64,000 bases of DNA from Musa acuminata AAA Group. Lineage: Eukaryota > Streptophyta > Magnoliopsida > Zingiberales > Musaceae. Position 1 is the stretch's first letter. Each line of letters starts with the position of its first letter. The stretch is from assembly GCF_036884655.1 (NCBI RefSeq), contig NC_088342.1, forward strand, positions 16,825,001-16,889,000. The letters are read 5' to 3'. The notes under the pieces were generated by a model. The model did not search any database, was not told the DNA's origin, and saw only the letters and a list, made by a program, of their open reading frames with translations. Below, one piece after another: positions 34,329 to 47,197 of the stretch. Made by a program: the position numbers and the translations under genes.

Positions 34329-35760
34329 ATGGCATCTGAGGAGACAATCATTGCTAAATTCGAAGCCTTTGAGGCACGAATGGAGGATACGATTCAGACA
34401 CTCTTTACTGAACTCAGATTGGGCCGACCACTAAGCCCGAAGAAATCACATCAAGGAGAGAGCTCTGCCCAATCGCACCAAGCCCGAAGAGATGACTTCC
34501 AAAAGAGGGGAGGTTCTATGATCGATCCCAACTATCCACGCATGAGGGTGGACTTCCCTAGATGGGAAGAAGGAGACCCGATTCGTTGGATTTCACGTGC
34601 GGAGCGATATTTTTTGTACCACAAAACCGCGGACGCATCTATGGTGAAAATTATAGCTATACATCTTGAAGGGGATGCCATACAGTGGTTTGACTAGTTT
34701 GAACACACTTATGGAGTCCTTTCATGGTGACAATTCAAAGAAGGATTGCTGATCTGCTTCATACCAACCGATTACGAGAATATTGACGGACAATTAGCAA
34801 AGATCCGACAAACCTCTACCATCTAGGAGTACCAAACCAGGTTTGAAAGGTTATCTAATCAAACTCATGATTGGTCTCAAAAACAGCTATTGAGGACCTT
34901 CATTGAGGGCTTGAAACTAGAGATCCGAGAAGTTAAAGCGCGACAACCGTACATGCTTATGGCAGTATCTCTTTCGCACGACATCAAGAGGAGCGATTGA
35001 ATCATGAAGCTTGGAGGACTAGAGTTGCTCCTCAACCAGAAATATTGAACCCCTCAGCCCCCCCTACTGTCGATCGAGTCCCTGCACCAAAGAAGTTGAT
35101 AAGAGAAGAGCTTCGGGAGCAATCTGCGAAGCGGTTATGTTGGCATTACGACGAGCCGTGGAGTTACAAGCATTGCTGTAGAAAAGGGAGACTTCTTTTG
35201 ATTGAACCAGTAGAAGAAGAGGTCATTGAGCATTCAAAAGAGAGCCTTAAATATTATGAAGAAGATGCGGAAGAAGAGCCACAACCGACCGACGTTACAG
35301 TACACACACTAGCTGGCTACTCAAACCCGCAAACGATGAAAGGGAGACTTCTTATGATTGAACCAATAGAAGAAGAGGTCATTGAACATTCAGAAGAGAA
35401 CCTTGAATATAAAGAAGATGCGAAAGAAGAGCCACAATCGACTAACGTTACAGTACACGCACTAGCTGGCTACTCGAACCCGAAAACGATGAAAGTTGGA
35501 GGCCTTCTCAAACAACAACCGATCACTGTTCTCATCGACATAGGCAGTACTACTAACTTCCTAAATAGTAAGCTTGCTGTTCGGATAGCATTACCTATCA
35601 TGAATCGCTGCAGGTTTGATGTTAAGGTCACCAACTGATGGATTTTGAATTGTGATCGTAGGCGCCCGTAGGAGAAACTATTGTTGCAGGACCAAGAGAT
35701 AATTGCAGATTTCTTCCTTCTCCCTCTTAACAATCATGAGGCCATGCTCAGAATTAAATG
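34329..35760 (+). pseudogene. Gypsy B gag and protease region
   Basis: Starts at ATG 34329 (MASEETI). Stops TAG 34695 and TGA 34728 are at the same places as in copy A; TAG 34824 and a frameshift near 34965 are private. The frame then runs from 34997 to TGA 35636. The zinc-knuckle-like segment is altered (CWHYDEPW). The acidic linker is duplicated in frame: 35186-35341 and 35342-35494 both encode a GRLL-IEP-EEEVIEHS...AGYSNP unit of 52 residues. The retropepsin site reads D-I-G, keeping the Asp that copy A lost. Confidence 0.83.
35186..35494 (+). repeat. In-frame 156-base tandem duplication in gypsy B
   Basis: Two copies of the acidic linker between knuckle and protease; copy A has one. Confidence 0.85.
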
Positions 35761-37648
35761 GTTGATGACATTAGGTGATATTTCCTAGAATTTTATAAAA
35801 CTAATTATGAAATTTTACAGTAAGGAGAAACATGCGACATTGCACGGGAAACGTGGGGGCGACATAACAATGATTTGCACACAACAAATGGAGAAGGTTT
35901 TGCATAAAGCATGCAGCGGCTTTTTGGTACAACTTGAGCAGCAAACTAAGGGAGAGCCAACAGAATTTGAAGATCCAAATCTACTTCCTTTGCTTGCTGA
36001 ATTTTTAAATATATTTGACGAACCGCGCAACCTACCTCTTACTCGTCGGCATGATCATTGTATAACGATTCTTCTAGGCAAATCATCAGCAAATGCATAT
36101 CATTATCCACACCTCCAGAAGGATGAAATAGAAAGGATTGTAAAAGAGATGCTCGAAACAGGAGTTATTCAGCCAAGTTGCAACCTCTACTCTTCACCGG
36201 TGCTACTTGTACGCAAGAAGGACGGAACAAGACGAATATGTGTTGATTACCGAGCTCTCAATAGCATAACCATCAAGGATAAATACCTTGTTCCAATAGT
36301 AGATGAATTGCCAGATGAAAGGGAGCACAAATCTTCATAAAGCTGGACCTTTGATCCGGGTATCATCAAATACGAGCGTGCGAAGAAGACATACCGAAAA
36401 CCACCTTTTGAACACACAACAACCACTACGAATTTTTGCTTTCTTCAACAGAAGGTGGAATATCTTGGGCATATCATATTAGAGGAAGGTGTGGCAGTGG
36501 ACCCCTTCAATATTGGAGCAATGCAAAACTGGCTGACCCCGAGAAACATAAAATTGCTACATGGCTTTCTGGGTTTAACAAGCTACTACCACAAGTTCAT
36601 GAAAAACTATGGAAAGATCAATGCACCACTTACTTCCTTACTGGAAAAAGATGTCTTCCAATGGTTGGACAGAGCCTCCACTTCCTTCGATAAACTTAAG
36701 GTAGCCAAGACAATGACGCTGGTGCTAACACTACTAGATTTCAACCGACCCTTCATTATTGAGGCCGACGCATCTGGAGTCGGAATTGGAGCCATTCTCA
36801 TGCAAGATGGTCGACCACTCGCATATACTAGCAAGACATTATCTCCCTCCCATCAAAATAAGTCAATATATGATAAGGAGATGCTCGTCATTGTGCGCGC
36901 AGCAACGAGGTGGAGACCCTACTTGATTGGTCGACGATTTCAAATTAAAACTGACCATAAAAGCCTCAAGTACTTTTTGGAGTGAAAGATATCATCCCCT
37001 GAGCAGCAAAAATGGGTAACAAAACTTCTTAGATTTGATTATGAAATAACTTACAAAAAGGGGAAAGAGAATATTCTTGCAGATGCGCTTTCGCAACTAC
37101 CCGAGCAAGCTGAAGTTTTGGCCGTTTCACTTCCGACCAGCGACTTCCTTGAGGATATTAAGATGGAATGGCAGGAAGATTCAGAGACTCGTAAGATTAT
37201 AAAAAATTTGGAGGAAGCACCAATCTCCGTGGCTCATTACAATTGGGACTAAAAAAAATTACAATATAAGGGACGCATTGTGCTTATGATAAATTCTACT
37301 TGCATCTTCACGAGTAGATTTTGGACAAAGTTATTCTATATGCAGGGTACTAAATTGAAAAGGAGTACGGCATATCACCCACAAATCGACGGCCAGACAT
37401 AAGTTGTAAATAAGTGCTTAGAGACATCCCAAAGCCACCCGCCAAATATGACTATCCAAGGAGAACTCCAAACCCAGCCAAGTACCATTATTGATCGATG
37501 GAACGTGACTCGACGACGACGACCCACAACTAAAGTGCTAATACAGTGGGTTAACCTACCAATAGAAGATGTCCCTTGGGAGAACTATGATGACTTGAAG
37601 ATCAAATTCCAAAAATTCATGAATCGTCAACCTCGAGGACAAGGCTGA
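35761..37648 (+). pseudogene. Gypsy B pol remnant
   Basis: Same as copy A: RT start (SSPVLLVRKKDGTRRICVDYRALN), out-of-frame [10 protein letters not shown] segment, loss of the F/Y-x-D-D block, RNase H ([19 protein letters not shown]), tiny integrase piece (AYHPQIDGQ), chromodomain-like end (LIQWVNLPIEDVPWENY). Stops include 36338 and 36983. The final stop at 37646 matches copy A. Confidence 0.84.
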
Positions 37649-37665
37649 TTTGAAGAGGGCGGGTC

Positions 37666-38059
37666 TGTTAGGACTCTAGCTAGGAGAGTCCTAATTGAGA
37701 GGGACATTCATGTAAAACCTACCTAAGCTGACCCCTATTAAAGAGGTGAAGAGACCGGCTAGGGTTAGGAGGTTGTTTCTTAGAGAAGAATTAGGAGTTG
37801 TAAAGGAATAGGAGTCTTGAGTAGAAGTCCTATTAGGTGTTGGTTAGAAGTAGGAGTCTTAAGAAGGAGTTATATTATGAGTTAGGGTTTAGAAACACTA
37901 TAAATAGCCATGTATTCCTCTTCTTTTGATAAGCAATAGATGAATCTTTTCTACAGCCTTTGAGCAGCAACTTGGAGGGAGGAACCCCTATAGAGTTCCA
38001 AGGAGGCCGATCCCCTAAAGAGATCAATCCCAAGTTTAGAATCTGCAAGGGTTCTAACA
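37666..38059 (+). repeat. Gypsy B 3' LTR
   Basis: TGTTAGGACTC...GGTTCTAACA, 394 bases, TATAAATA at 37899-37906. Confidence 0.92.
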
Positions 38060-38116
38060 CCTTGATAGATCCAAATTGGGTCGAATGGATCAACCCATTC
38101 GAACCAGAATTCCTGC

Positions 38117-38365
38117 CAAGCGGTGGCACCGCCCAGGAGATGGTCTCCCAGGAAAGCTGGGCAGTGCAACCGCCCAAGTCAGGCGGTGGCATCGCTTGGG
38201 CTTAGTCTCCGAGCAAGACTAGGCGGTGCAACCGCCCAAGTCAGGCGGTGGCACCGCTTGGGCTCAGTCTGTGAGTGAGATTGGGTGGTGCAACCACCCC
38301 TGTCAGGTGGTGGCACTACCCAAAGGCTCAATCTCCGAGCTGCCAAGTGGTTGTACCGCCCTTGT
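38117..38365 (+). repeat. Palindrome array in E5 5' LTR
   Basis: About seven GGCGGTGGCACCGC-like units alternating with GTCTCCGAGC-like units. Confidence 0.75.
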
Positions 38366-38448
38366 CATGAGGTAGTACTGCCAGGACCTCGGAAATCTGG
38401 GAAATGACATTTTTGAGCTCCAAATTCAAACCAGTTTTGGGCCAATAT

Positions 38449-39798
38449 TGTTAGGATCGGAGCGGCACTAAGAGAGGGGGGTGAATTAGTGCAGCGGATT
38501 AAAACTTCGGTTTTGGAAAATCTTTTGATACGATAAAAATCGATCTTGAAAAGTTTAACTTGAACGCATGTTCGTAAAGGTATGCAGCAAAGGTAATGAG
38601 GTAATAAAGCACGTAAGAAGGTTTGCAGTAATGTAAATAGCAATAATGAAATGCAAACCAGAGATCACGCCGATTTTAAAGTGGTTCGGTCAAATGACCT
38701 ACATCCACTTGCGAGGCCCTCTTCGATGAGAATCCCACCTTCCACTAGTAAATCTCTTGAAGGGGAAAGGCAAATACCCCTCTTACAACTTTTTACAAGT
38801 AGTTCACACTCTTACAAATTTTCAGCAAGAAAGAAGGAGGTGAACACTCTAGCAAATTAAAAACAAGACTTGCTAAGACTTTTTTAAGACCTTTCTCTCA
38901 ATGAATTACTTCTCAAAAGTTGTGTTCTCAGCTGAGATTTGAGGGGTATTTATAGGCCTCAAGAGGATTCAAATTTGGGCTCCAAAATTTGAATTCTCTT
39001 TGGTTCCCGATGCTGGCGGTTCCACCGCCTGTCAGTGGCGGTAAGGCCTTTCTCTCAATGAATTACTTCTCAAAAGTTGTGTTCTCAGCTGAGATTTGAG
39101 GGGTATTTATAGGCCTCAAGAGGATTCAAATTTGGGCTCCAAAATTTGAATTCTCTTTGGTTCCCGATGCTGGCGGTTCCACCGCCTGTCAGTGGCGGTG
39201 TCACCGCCTGTCAGTGTCTGACACTGACAGTGGACTGGCGGGGCACTCGGGTGCTGGGCGGCGCCACCGCCAGACCCTTCGGTTCACTGGTTGGGCTTTA
39301 AATTTAGCCCAAACCAAGTCTAATTTTGGGCCCAATTGGCCCCTAACCGGGATATAGGATTATCTTTTAATCGTAATCCTAATTACATATGAACTACATA
39401 ACTAAAAATATCCCAAGCAAGTTTTCAATGAGCTTTCCGACGAACTTCCGGCGGGCTTCCGATATGCCCTCGGATTTCTTCCTACGGACTCCCAGCAAGC
39501 TCCCGATCTTATGATGACTTCAACGAGTAGCCGAGCCTTCTCGGTGATCTCCTCGAACCTCCGACGATCTCTTCGGCGAACTTCCGAAAATTCCGATAGG
39601 TTCCCGATTTCTTCTCGGTTGTTCCGGCAGCATCTCCGACGATTCTTCGGACTCTTAAACGTCCATCGAACTTGACTCTAGTATTCTTGCTTTATGTTTT
39701 ATGGTTATCGTAGTTAATCCTGCACACTTAACTCAATAATATGGATTAGATCAATTAACCCATCAATTGATTTTATCATCAAAATCCGAGATTCAACA
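38449..39798 (-). repeat. E6 3' LTR
   Basis: 1350 bases. It carries a 146-base tandem duplication (38894-39039 and 39040-39185) including the TATA region; the 5' LTR has only one copy. Confidence 0.9.
38894..39185 (-). repeat. 146-base tandem duplication in E6 3' LTR
   Basis: Two near-perfect copies starting 'cctttctctcaatgaattac' and ending 'gtcagtggcggt'. The unit includes TATAAATA (minus strand). Confidence 0.88.
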
Positions 39799-40740
39799 AT
39801 CTCCCCCTTGTTGATGATGACAATCAATTGATGACGGAGTTAAACATAGCTCCCCCTATCTATATGCCATATTATGAGAAGATAAAAACACTTGAATTCA
39901 ATCCCATTGAATTCAAGCATAAACCGATAAGTTCTAACCGTTGAACTTATCGTTATTCTCATTAAGCATAAGTAAATACGAAACTTTGATGAAAATCATT
40001 TTTAAGTCGAATGATAAGAGACAATTTTTACTATGACAGGAGATAAAGATTTTCAACATGAATTTCATGATATAAATATAAGGCATGCTTTCAATATGAT
40101 CAATCAATCTTGGGATATTCTCAAAGATTTTACAAGGCATATAAGATATTTGTATTATAAAAGCTCTTGTAATTCATATAAGTCATGTTATCGATGCGCA
40201 TAAGACATTTTCATTAAGTCATGTTATTGAAATGGTATAAGTCATCACTTAGTTATCACTTCTCCCCATTTGTCATCAACAAAAAGGGAATGAGACTTGA
40301 AGCACATAATTTGTGATTATAACATCAGGAATTCAGCATTGATCATACAAAAATTCATCATTCATCCATTTTATCAAATCTCTTATTTCTATAAATAACA
40401 AAAATTATAGGTGTACAAAGAAGAGATTGTGATTAAAAAAAATTTCAAGTAGTAACTCCAATAAGTCAAGATCATAATTCGAATACAAACTCATTCAAAT
40501 TCAAATCGTCAACTTGAAACTCATAATCAAGCCATCAAAATCAATTTCGAGATTCACAAAATATCATAAAATCATTAATCTTGATCAGATGGGAGTGATG
40601 TTTGACTCAAGATAGGATAAGGTAATTTAACGTGTCATTTAGAATCGAAAGAGAAGGATCAAATTCATCGAGAAACGGAGAGAGGATGAAAAACTTTATG
40701 GAAAATCCATTCAAACAAGTTTATTCTTAGGGACAATTTA
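39799..40740 (-). other. E6 3' spacer
   Basis: AT-rich and non-coding. Polypurine tracts on the minus strand at 39799-39811 (next to the LTR) and 40258-40268, each with the gttgatgatgac/gttgatgac phrase. No envelope-like ORF seen. Confidence 0.75.
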
Positions 40741-43700
40741 ACATACCTAATTCCCTTCTAATGAATTCAAATTGGTCTTCATTCTAAGCTTTTGTAAATA
40801 TATCTACTAATTGATGCTTTGTGTTAATGAATTCTAGAACAACATTATTGTTAAGGACATGATCGTGTATGAAATGATGCCTAACGTCGATGTGCTTAGT
40901 TCTAGAGTGCTAAATTAGATTTTTAGTAAGACATATGACACTAGTATTATCACATTTTATGGGAAGTTAATTCCATAGTCTTCTAATGTATTTTTCATCC
41001 AAATAACTTGTGCACAGTATGCACTTGCAGCAATGTATTCGGCTTCCACCGTAGATAGTGCAACTGAATTTTGTTTCTTGGAAGTCCAAGAAACAAGTGC
41101 ATGTCCTAAAAATTGGCATGTTCTGGATGTACTTTTTCTATCTATCCCGCATCCGCCAAAATCGGCATCTGCATAAGCTATTAAATCAAATTTTTCAGAT
41201 TTTGGATACCACAATCCTAGATTTGGAGTTCCTTTAAGATACCTAAATATTCTTTTGACACTCTTAAGATAAGATAATTTAGGATTAGATTGAAACCGAG
41301 CGCAAAGTCCTACACTAAACATAATATCCGGTCTAGTCATGGTGAGGTAGAGTAGGCTACTTATCATTCCCCTATATGTTTTTTGATCGAAATTTTCACT
41401 ATTTTCATCCATATCTAACTTAGTCGAAGTACTCATAGGGGTGCTTATTGCTTTTGAATTATCCATGTTAAATCATTTTAACAGTTCTAATGTGTATTTA
41501 GATTGGTTAAGAAATATACCATCACTAAGTTGTTTGATTTGTAATTCTAAAAAGAAGGTTAATTCACCCATTAAACTCATTTCAAATTCATGACTCATAC
41601 ATTTGGCAAATGATTCACATAGTGATTCATCCGAAGAGCCAAAAATAATATCATCAATATAAATTTACACAATAAGAAAATTATTTTCAAAATGTTTGAT
41701 AAACAATGTAGTATCAACCTTACCTTTGGTAAAATTATTTAAAATAAGAAAGGAACTAAGCCTTTCATACCAAGCTCTAGGAGCTTGTTTCAAGCCATAG
41801 AGAGCCTTAGTCAATTTGAATACATGATTAGGAAGAAGAGAATTTTCAAATCCGGGAGGTTGTTCGACATATACTTCTTCGGAAATAAAACCATTCAAGA
41901 AGGCACTTTTGACATCCATTTGTAATAGTTTAAAATTATTACTACTAGCATAGGCAAGGAGCATCCTAATGGCTTCTAATCTTGCCACAGGAGCGAAAGT
42001 TTCTTCGTAGTCGATACCTTCTTCTTGGTTGAAACCTTTGGCCACTAATCTAGCCTTGTTTCTAACCACGATACCATTTTCGTCGTGCTTGTTTCTAAAG
42101 ACCCATTTAGTACCAATGACTAAATGGTCAATGGGTCTAGGAACAAGCTTCCATATCTTATTCCTCTCAAATTGATTTAATTCCTCTTGCATTACAATAA
42201 CCCAAAAATCATCTTTTAAGGCCTCGTCAATGTATTTAGGTTCGATTTGAAAAAGGAAGGCGGTGTTAGCACAAAAATTCTTGAAAGTGGAATGAGTTTG
42301 AACCCCTTTTGATGTATATCCTATAATTAGCTCCTTTAGATGAACATCTATATACTTCCATTCCTTGGGTAAGGAAATTTCGGAAGAAGGTGCATCCAAG
42401 TTGCTATTTTGAGGAGGGGGTTTATTTAAATTCAAATTATCAAAACCAAGATCATCATCAAAATCATTTTTCTTTAAATTAGAAATTTCATTAAAAACTA
42501 CATGAATAGACTCTTCTATTACTAAGGTTCTTTTGTTAAAAATCCGAAAAGCCTTAGAAACGAAAGAGTAACCAAGAAAGATGCCTTCATCGGATTTAGC
42601 ATCAAAGTTTCCTAAGGCATCCCTTTCACTCAAAATAAAGCATTTACAACCGAAAACTTTAAAATAGGAAACATTTGGTTTTTTGTTATTCCATAATTCA
42701 TAAGGAGTTTTTGATAGGGATGGTCTTATTAGGACCCTATTCATGATGTAGCAAGCCGTATTTACAGCTTCGGCCCAAAAATACTTGGGTAGACTATGTT
42801 TATTTAACATCGTTCTTGTCATTTCTTGTAGGTTTCTATTTTTTCTTTCAACTACTTCATTTTGTTGGGGATTTCTCGGAGTGGAGAAGTTGTGATTGTA
42901 TCCATTAACTTCACAAAAATTTTGAAAGTCACAGTTTTGAAATTCGCCACCGTGATCACTCCGAATTGATGAAATCATGAAACCTTTTTCGTTTTGAGTG
43001 AGTTTACAAAATTTAGAGAAACATTTGAAATAATCACTTTTGTGAGCTCAGAAATAGGTCCAAGTGTATCTAGTATAGTCATCCACAATTACAAACGCAT
43101 ATTTGCTTCCTCCTAGACTTGTCATGTCAATTGGTCCAAATAAGTCCAAATGAATCAATTGTTATGGTCTAGTGGTGCTAATTTGAGTTTTTGGTTTGAA
43201 ACTAGTTTTTATTTGTTTACCTAGTTGACATGCATCGCATACTTTGTCCTTAATAAACTTTATATTTGAAATTCCTCGCACTAATTCTCTAGATGAGATC
43301 TTAGATATTAGTTTCATGCTTGCATGGCCTAGTCTCCTATGCCAAAGCCAAGCATCATCATTTAAAATGGAGAAGTACATTTCATTACTTAGTTCATCAA
43401 GGTTGATGGTGTAGACATTATTTTGTTTTAATGCAATCATAGTTATGTTATGGTTTGATTTTTCAATAATACACACATTTGATTCAAATCTAACGATATA
43501 ACCTTTATCGCATAATTGACTAACACTTAAGAGATTATGTTTCAATCCATCAACTAGTAAGACATCATCAATAGAAAATTTTAATTTGTTACCTATGGTT
43601 CCCTTGCCAATGATTTTACCTTGGTTGTTGTCTCCGAAGGTGACGTACCCTTCTTCTTTGCTAGTGAGCATAGAGAAATGAGATGGATCTCTAGTCATAT

Positions 43701-43761
43701 GTCTTGAACATCCACTATCTCGATACCATCTCTTGCTCCTTGCTTGTGATGGTGTATGTTT
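40741..43761 (-). pseudogene. E6 pol: protease, integrase, RT, RNase H
   Basis: Continues in the gag frame after a single TAG. Protease active site D-S-G at 43711-43719 (YRDSGCSRHMTRD). GAG-pre-integrase with WHRRLGHAS and CDACQLGK; integrase core [28 protein letters not shown] with [53 protein letters not shown] and catalytic YIDD at 41650-41661. RNase H with YADADFGG and VEAEYIAA, ending LGMLNCP near 40741. It makes the cDNA and integrates it. In-frame stops lie near 43162, 43050, 41665 and 41468; otherwise the frame is preserved, so decay is recent. Confidence 0.9.
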
Positions 43762-45346
43762 CTACAAGAAGGGATTATTTTTAGGTACCCATTTTCTTTT
43801 GGGTGCCTTAAAAACTGATTTGACTTGTTCATCATATTGCATAGAATTGATCATGGTTCCTTTAGGAACCCAAATTAGTTTGTTCGGACTAATTTTCTTG
43901 AATGGACATTTATAAGTTTTATGTCCATATTTGCAACAAAAGTTGCAATTGCCTTAGTGCCAAACATGTAAGATAGAGCCTTTAATGAAGGTGGTTGGAT
44001 TTTGGTGAGGACTTCTCACAAATCCGATTCCACTTCTTTTAGGAACGTGACCCTTATTTGTAAGGATCATGTTCAAAAACTTGCTACCAACCTCAAATTT
44101 CTTCAAGGTGTTCTTAAGTAGCAAGTTCTCCTTTTGGAGAGTTTCTAGATCATGGCATTTTATACATGGAGCTAAACTATCATGATATCCAGTCTTTAAT
44201 TTATCGACATTACAAGTGAGACTATCATGCTCCTTTTTTAGCAATTTGTATTTTCTACTAATTATCCTACATTCATCAAATAACTCATGGAAGGCATTTA
44301 ATAATTCATGATAAGGTAAATCTGCATCAATTAAATCCGTTACCTCTTCTCCGATGGCCATTAGGGCGTAATGAGAAACTTGCTCGGTGTTGGACTCCTC
44401 TTCTTCGGACGCGCTTGAATCATCCCACGTTGCCTTGAGCGCCTTCTTCTTTGATGTTCTCTTTTTGGCTTGAGGACAATCATTCTTGTAGTGTCCCGAT
44501 TTTTTGCACTCATAGCAAATCACTTGGTCCTTCTTGTGTTCAAATTTATTTTTTGTATTATTTTTAAATTTGTTCTTTCTTAAATATTTTTAAAATTTTT
44601 GAGTCAAAAGTGCAATGTCATTGTCACTGTCCTCATCACTTGATGTTCCTTTCAAGTGATCTTCTTGTGATGTGAGTGCCATATCCTTCCTGTTCTTTGG
44701 AAGGGGGTTCTTGAGCTCGTCATGAGCTTGACATGTCATTTCGTAGGTCATTAGAGACCCAATAAGTTCTTCAAGAGGGAATGTTTTAAGGTATTTGGCC
44801 TCTTGAATGGCCGTAACTTTTGGATCCTAACTTTTAGGGAGAGATCTTAAGATTTTAGTTACTAGTTCAAAGTTAGTAAAATCTTTACCAAGAGCTTTGA
44901 GTCCATTGATGACATCCGTGAACCGGGTGTACATGTCTCCGATGGACTCACTTGGTTTCATTCGGAAAAGTTCATAAGAGTGCACAAGGATGTTGATTTT
45001 AGACTCTTTCACTCGGCTAGTGCCTTCATGAGTGACCTCAAGAGTTCTCCAAATATCAAAAGCCGAATCACAAATTGAAACACGATTAAATTCATTTTTA
45101 TCTAGTGCACAAAACAAGGCATTCATAGCCTTTGCGTTTAAAGCAAAAACCTTCTTCTCTGATTTATTCCATTCGCTCATCGGAAGAGAAGATTTTTGAA
45201 ATCTTGTTTTCGACAATAGTCCAAAGCTCGAAATCCATGGAAATGAGGAAGATCCTCATACGAGTCTTCCAATAAGTATAATCCGACCCATTAAACATGG
45301 GTGGACGTGTGATAGAATGACCCTCATGTATGCCGGAGTAAGCCAT
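43762..45346 (-). pseudogene. E6 gag
   Basis: Starts MAYSGIHEGHSITRPP at 45346. A frameshift near 45190 moves to the frame used by the rest (FALNAKAMNALFCALDKNEF...). Stops at 44827, near 44585 and at 43954. Zinc knuckles CYECKKSGHYKNDC and CNFCCKYGHKTYKC. Ends NPFL-TAG at 43764-43762, after which the same frame reads on into the protease. Confidence 0.9.
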
Positions 45347-45384
45347 CTCTCTTGGGTATCAAACCAAATATGAGAGTGAGCTTA

Positions 45385-45396
45385 GCTCTGATACCA
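45385..45396 (-). other. Primer-binding site of E6
   Basis: The complement is TGGTATCAGAGC, two bases inside the 5' LTR. Confidence 0.9.
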
Positions 45397-45398
45397 AT

Positions 45399-46653
45399 TG
45401 TTAGGATCGGAGCGGCACTAAGAGGGGGGAGGGGTGAATTAGTGCAGCGGATTAAAACTTCAGTTTTGAAAAATCTTTTGATACGATGAAAATCGATCTT
45501 GAAAAGTTTAACTTGAACGCGTGTTTGTAAAGGTATGCAGCAAAGGTAATGAGGTAATAAAGCACGTAAGAAGGTTTGTAGTAATGTAAATAGCAATAAT
45601 GAAATGCAAACCAGAGATCACACCGATTTTAAAGTGGTTCGGTCAAATGACCTACATCCACTTGCGAGGCCCTCTTCGATGAGGCTCCCACCTTCCACTA
45701 GCAAATCTCTTGAAGGGGAAGGGCAAATACCCCTCTTACAACTTTTTACAAGCGGTTCACACTCTTACAAATTTTCAGCAAGAAAGAAGGAGGTGAACAC
45801 TCTAGCAAATTGAAAACAAGACTTGCTAAGACTTTTCTAAGACCTTTCTCTCAATCAATTGCTTCTCAAAAGTTGTGTTCTTAACTGAGATTTGAGGGGT
45901 ATTTATAGGCCTCAAGAGGATTCAAATTTGGGCTCCAAAAATTTGAATTCTCTTTGGTTCCCGATGCTGGCGGTGCCACCGCTTGTCAGTGGCGGTGCCA
46001 CCGCCTATCAGTGTTTGACAATGATAGTGGACTAGCGGTGCCACAGCCTGGCTCCCGGGTGCTGGGCGGTGCAACCGCCCAATCTGGCGGTGCCACCGCC
46101 AAACCCTTCGGTTCACTGATTGGGCTTTAAATTTAGCCCAAACCGAGTCTAATTTTGGGCCCAATTGGCCCCTAACCAGGATATAGGATGATCTTTTAAT
46201 CCTAATCCTAATTTCATGTGAACTACATAACTAAAAACATCCCAAGCAAGTTTTCAACCGCGAACGTCGAGTCTTTTTCCGGCGAGCTTTCCGATGAACT
46301 TCCGGCGGACTTCTGATATGCCCTCGGATTTCTTCCGACGGACTCCCAGCAAGCTCTCGATCTTATGACGACTTCAACGAGTAGCCGAGCCTTCTCGGTG
46401 ATCTCCGCGAACCTCCGACGATCTCTTCGGCGAACTTCCGAAAATTCCGACAGGTTCCCGATTTCTTCTCGGTTGGTTCCGGCAGCATCTTCGACGATTC
46501 TTCGGACTCTTAAACGTCGATCGAACTTGACTCCGGTATTCTTGCTTTATGTTTTTTGGTTATCGTAGTTAATCCTGCACACTTAACTCAATAATATGGA
46601 TTAGATCAATTAACCCATCAATTGATTTTATCATCAAAATCCGAGATTCAACA
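45399..46653 (-). repeat. E6 5' LTR
   Basis: 1255 bases. On the minus strand it runs TGTTGAATCTCGG...GATCCTAACA. Palindrome array about 45967-46105. Confidence 0.92.
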
Positions 46654-47185
46654 TATATATACCCCACCCTTTCCTACATGAAAGGGCACCGAAAATCCAA
46701 TCTTATTTTGTGATTTTTAGAGCTCAAAAGTATTGTAAAGGCTAGAAGTTCTCCTCCCTCTTTTCTTCTAAGTTTTGAGATTTCAAGAGAGGAGAGAAAT
46801 TCTATAAGGGTTGTCTCCTAAGCCTGTCAAAAGGAGTGAAACTGTAAAAGGGTGGTTGGCCTTCGCCTATTGAAGGAAGGCCTCTAGTGGACGTCGGTAA
46901 CCTCATCGGAGGAGGAAGCCGAAAGCAGATGTAGGTCATGTTTGATCGAACCACTCTAAAATCTGGTTTGCATTCCCTTTGTGCTATTTATCTTAATTGC
47001 AAACTGCCTTCCTACTTTACTTCAAATACGTTTCCGTAAGCTTTCAAAGTTATTATCTGCACGAAATGATTTTTACGTCGGAATTAGATTTCAACGTACA
47101 AACGCAGTTTTAATCGTCGAAAGTTTTCCACTGCACTAATTCACCCCCCCCCCCCCCCCCTCTTAATGCTCTTGATCCTAACAAT

Positions 47186-47197
47186 TGGTATCAGAGC
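47186..47197 (+). other. Primer-binding site of E5
   Basis: TGGTATCAGAGC two bases after the LTR end at 47183. Confidence 0.9.

Larger units (their letters stand above)
32602..38059 (+). mobile_element. Gypsy copy B: internally deleted Ty3/gypsy chromovirus
   Basis: LTRs 32602-32995 and 37666-38059 (394 bases each), primer-binding site from 32998, TSD CCTTG at 32597-32601 and 38060-38064. Same layout and same internal deletions as copy A, but with one rather than four units at the LTR start, and an extra 'cctaagccgacccctattaaag' segment. It carries more stops than copy A. Confidence 0.93.
38449..46653 (-). mobile_element. E6: Sirevirus with recognisable gag and pol, minus strand
   Basis: 5' LTR 46653-45399, primer-binding site 45396-45385, gag and pol 45346 to about 40741, spacer, polypurine tract, 3' LTR 39798-38449. 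The flanks AATAT (38444-38448) and TATAT (46654-46658) are a TSD with one difference in an AT run. It is the only Sirevirus here with protease, integrase, RT and RNase H. Several point stops and a frameshift make this copy inactive. Confidence 0.9.
32153..47183 (+). repeat. E5 5' LTR in three pieces
   Basis: Pieces 32153-32601, 38065-38448 and 46659-47183 read in order as one Sirevirus LTR from TGTTGAATCTCGG to GATCCTAACA. The palindrome array is at 38117-38365 and the poly-C tract at 47144-47160. E6 landed on its TATA region (gggccaatat | tatatatacccc). Confidence 0.88.
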
